Shown: one piece after another, positions 58,685 through 58,724 of the stretch | Layout of the letters: every line of letters begins with the position of its first letter | Numbering within the stretch: the first letter of the stretch is position 1 | Source: Natronococcus jeotgali DSM 18795 | GTDB lineage: Archaea; Halobacteriota; Halobacteria; Halobacteriales; Natrialbaceae | Reading direction: 5' to 3' | NCBI RefSeq assembly: GCF_000337695.1 | Contig: NZ_AOIA01000033.1 | Span: 1 to 58,724, forward strand | DNA length: 58,724 bases | The notes under the pieces: model-generated | Seen by the model: the letters and a program-made list of their open reading frames with translations, nothing else | What the model was told of the DNA's origin: nothing | Databases searched by the model: none | Translations under genes and position numbers: made by a program

Positions 58685-58724
58685 CGTCGCCGTCTCGTAC
58701 TCGCGCTCCCGCGTGTCGGTCGCC

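Overview
The window is a piece of a haloarchaeal chromosome, most probably from the order Natrialbales (Natronococcus/Haloterrigena-like; my inference from gene content). The evidence is uniformly high GC, strongly acidic proteins, Tat-type secretion and lipoprotein signals, archaeal TATA-type promoters placed about 25-30 nt before start codons (near-leaderless genes), and archaeal markers: Hef, Hel308, KEOPS Cgi121, archaeal IMP cyclohydrolase, type 2 IPP isomerase, halophilic malate dehydrogenase, HalOD1, HTH-10 and DICT regulators.

Layout. 1-5.4 kb: the 3' part of a peptide-type ABC importer operon (binding protein, two permeases, two ATPases). 5.4-9.3 kb: a small-protein gene, two small haloarchaeal genes, then a four-CBS protein whose gene overlaps glycyl-tRNA synthetase. 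9.3-14.3 kb: an acetamidase/formamidase gene followed by a PAS/HTH-10 regulator, a HalOD1 protein, a dolichol-kinase-like membrane protein, a second HTH-10 regulator and a DUF6176-like protein. 14.5-19.4 kb: TspO, the Hef helicase-nuclease, a zinc-ribbon protein, a membrane protein and a LOG-like nucleotide-binding protein. 19.5-25.4 kb: malate dehydrogenase, a phosphate transporter, UspA, an unusual three-cysteine ferredoxin, a frameshifted winged-helix gene coupled to a DICT protein, and a CNNM/CorC protein. 25.5-30.1 kb: secreted alkaline phosphatase, Hel308 and Cgi121.

30.1-34.5 kb is the most interesting region. An amidohydrolase and a DUF59 metal-sulfur protein form an operon, divergent from a zinc alcohol dehydrogenase followed by an Old Yellow Enzyme-type reductase. 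The amidohydrolase, DUF59 and alcohol dehydrogenase resemble accessory genes of actinobacterial propane/soluble di-iron monooxygenase (prm/mim) operons, but no hydroxylase, reductase, coupling protein or GroEL gene is present here. Both divergent promoters carry the same 9-bp motif.

34.5-47.5 kb: a rhodanese lipoprotein, tRNA-Gln(CUG), a tandem-HNH nuclease, PurO, a phosphoesterase, a small ORF coupled to cysE, a phosphohexomutase, an FMN reductase, a hairpin-rich spacer, a histidine kinase convergent with a response regulator, a GIY-YIG protein, LarB, a histone-fold protein (DUF1931), IPP isomerase and RpiA. 47.5-58.7 kb: an ABC-2 exporter whose permease has apparently lost its middle, an intact MacB-like exporter, an Fe-S Rad3/XPD-type helicase, several haloarchaeal genes of unknown function, a DtxR-type palindrome, and a convergent DUF7090/DUF7089 pair with a coupled 29-residue membrane peptide.

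Three related intergenic elements (14.4, 37.2 and 41.5 kb) form a dispersed repeat family. No rRNA, CRISPR array, integrase or complete insertion sequence is visible. All assignments are from reading the sequence and recalling families; no search was run.
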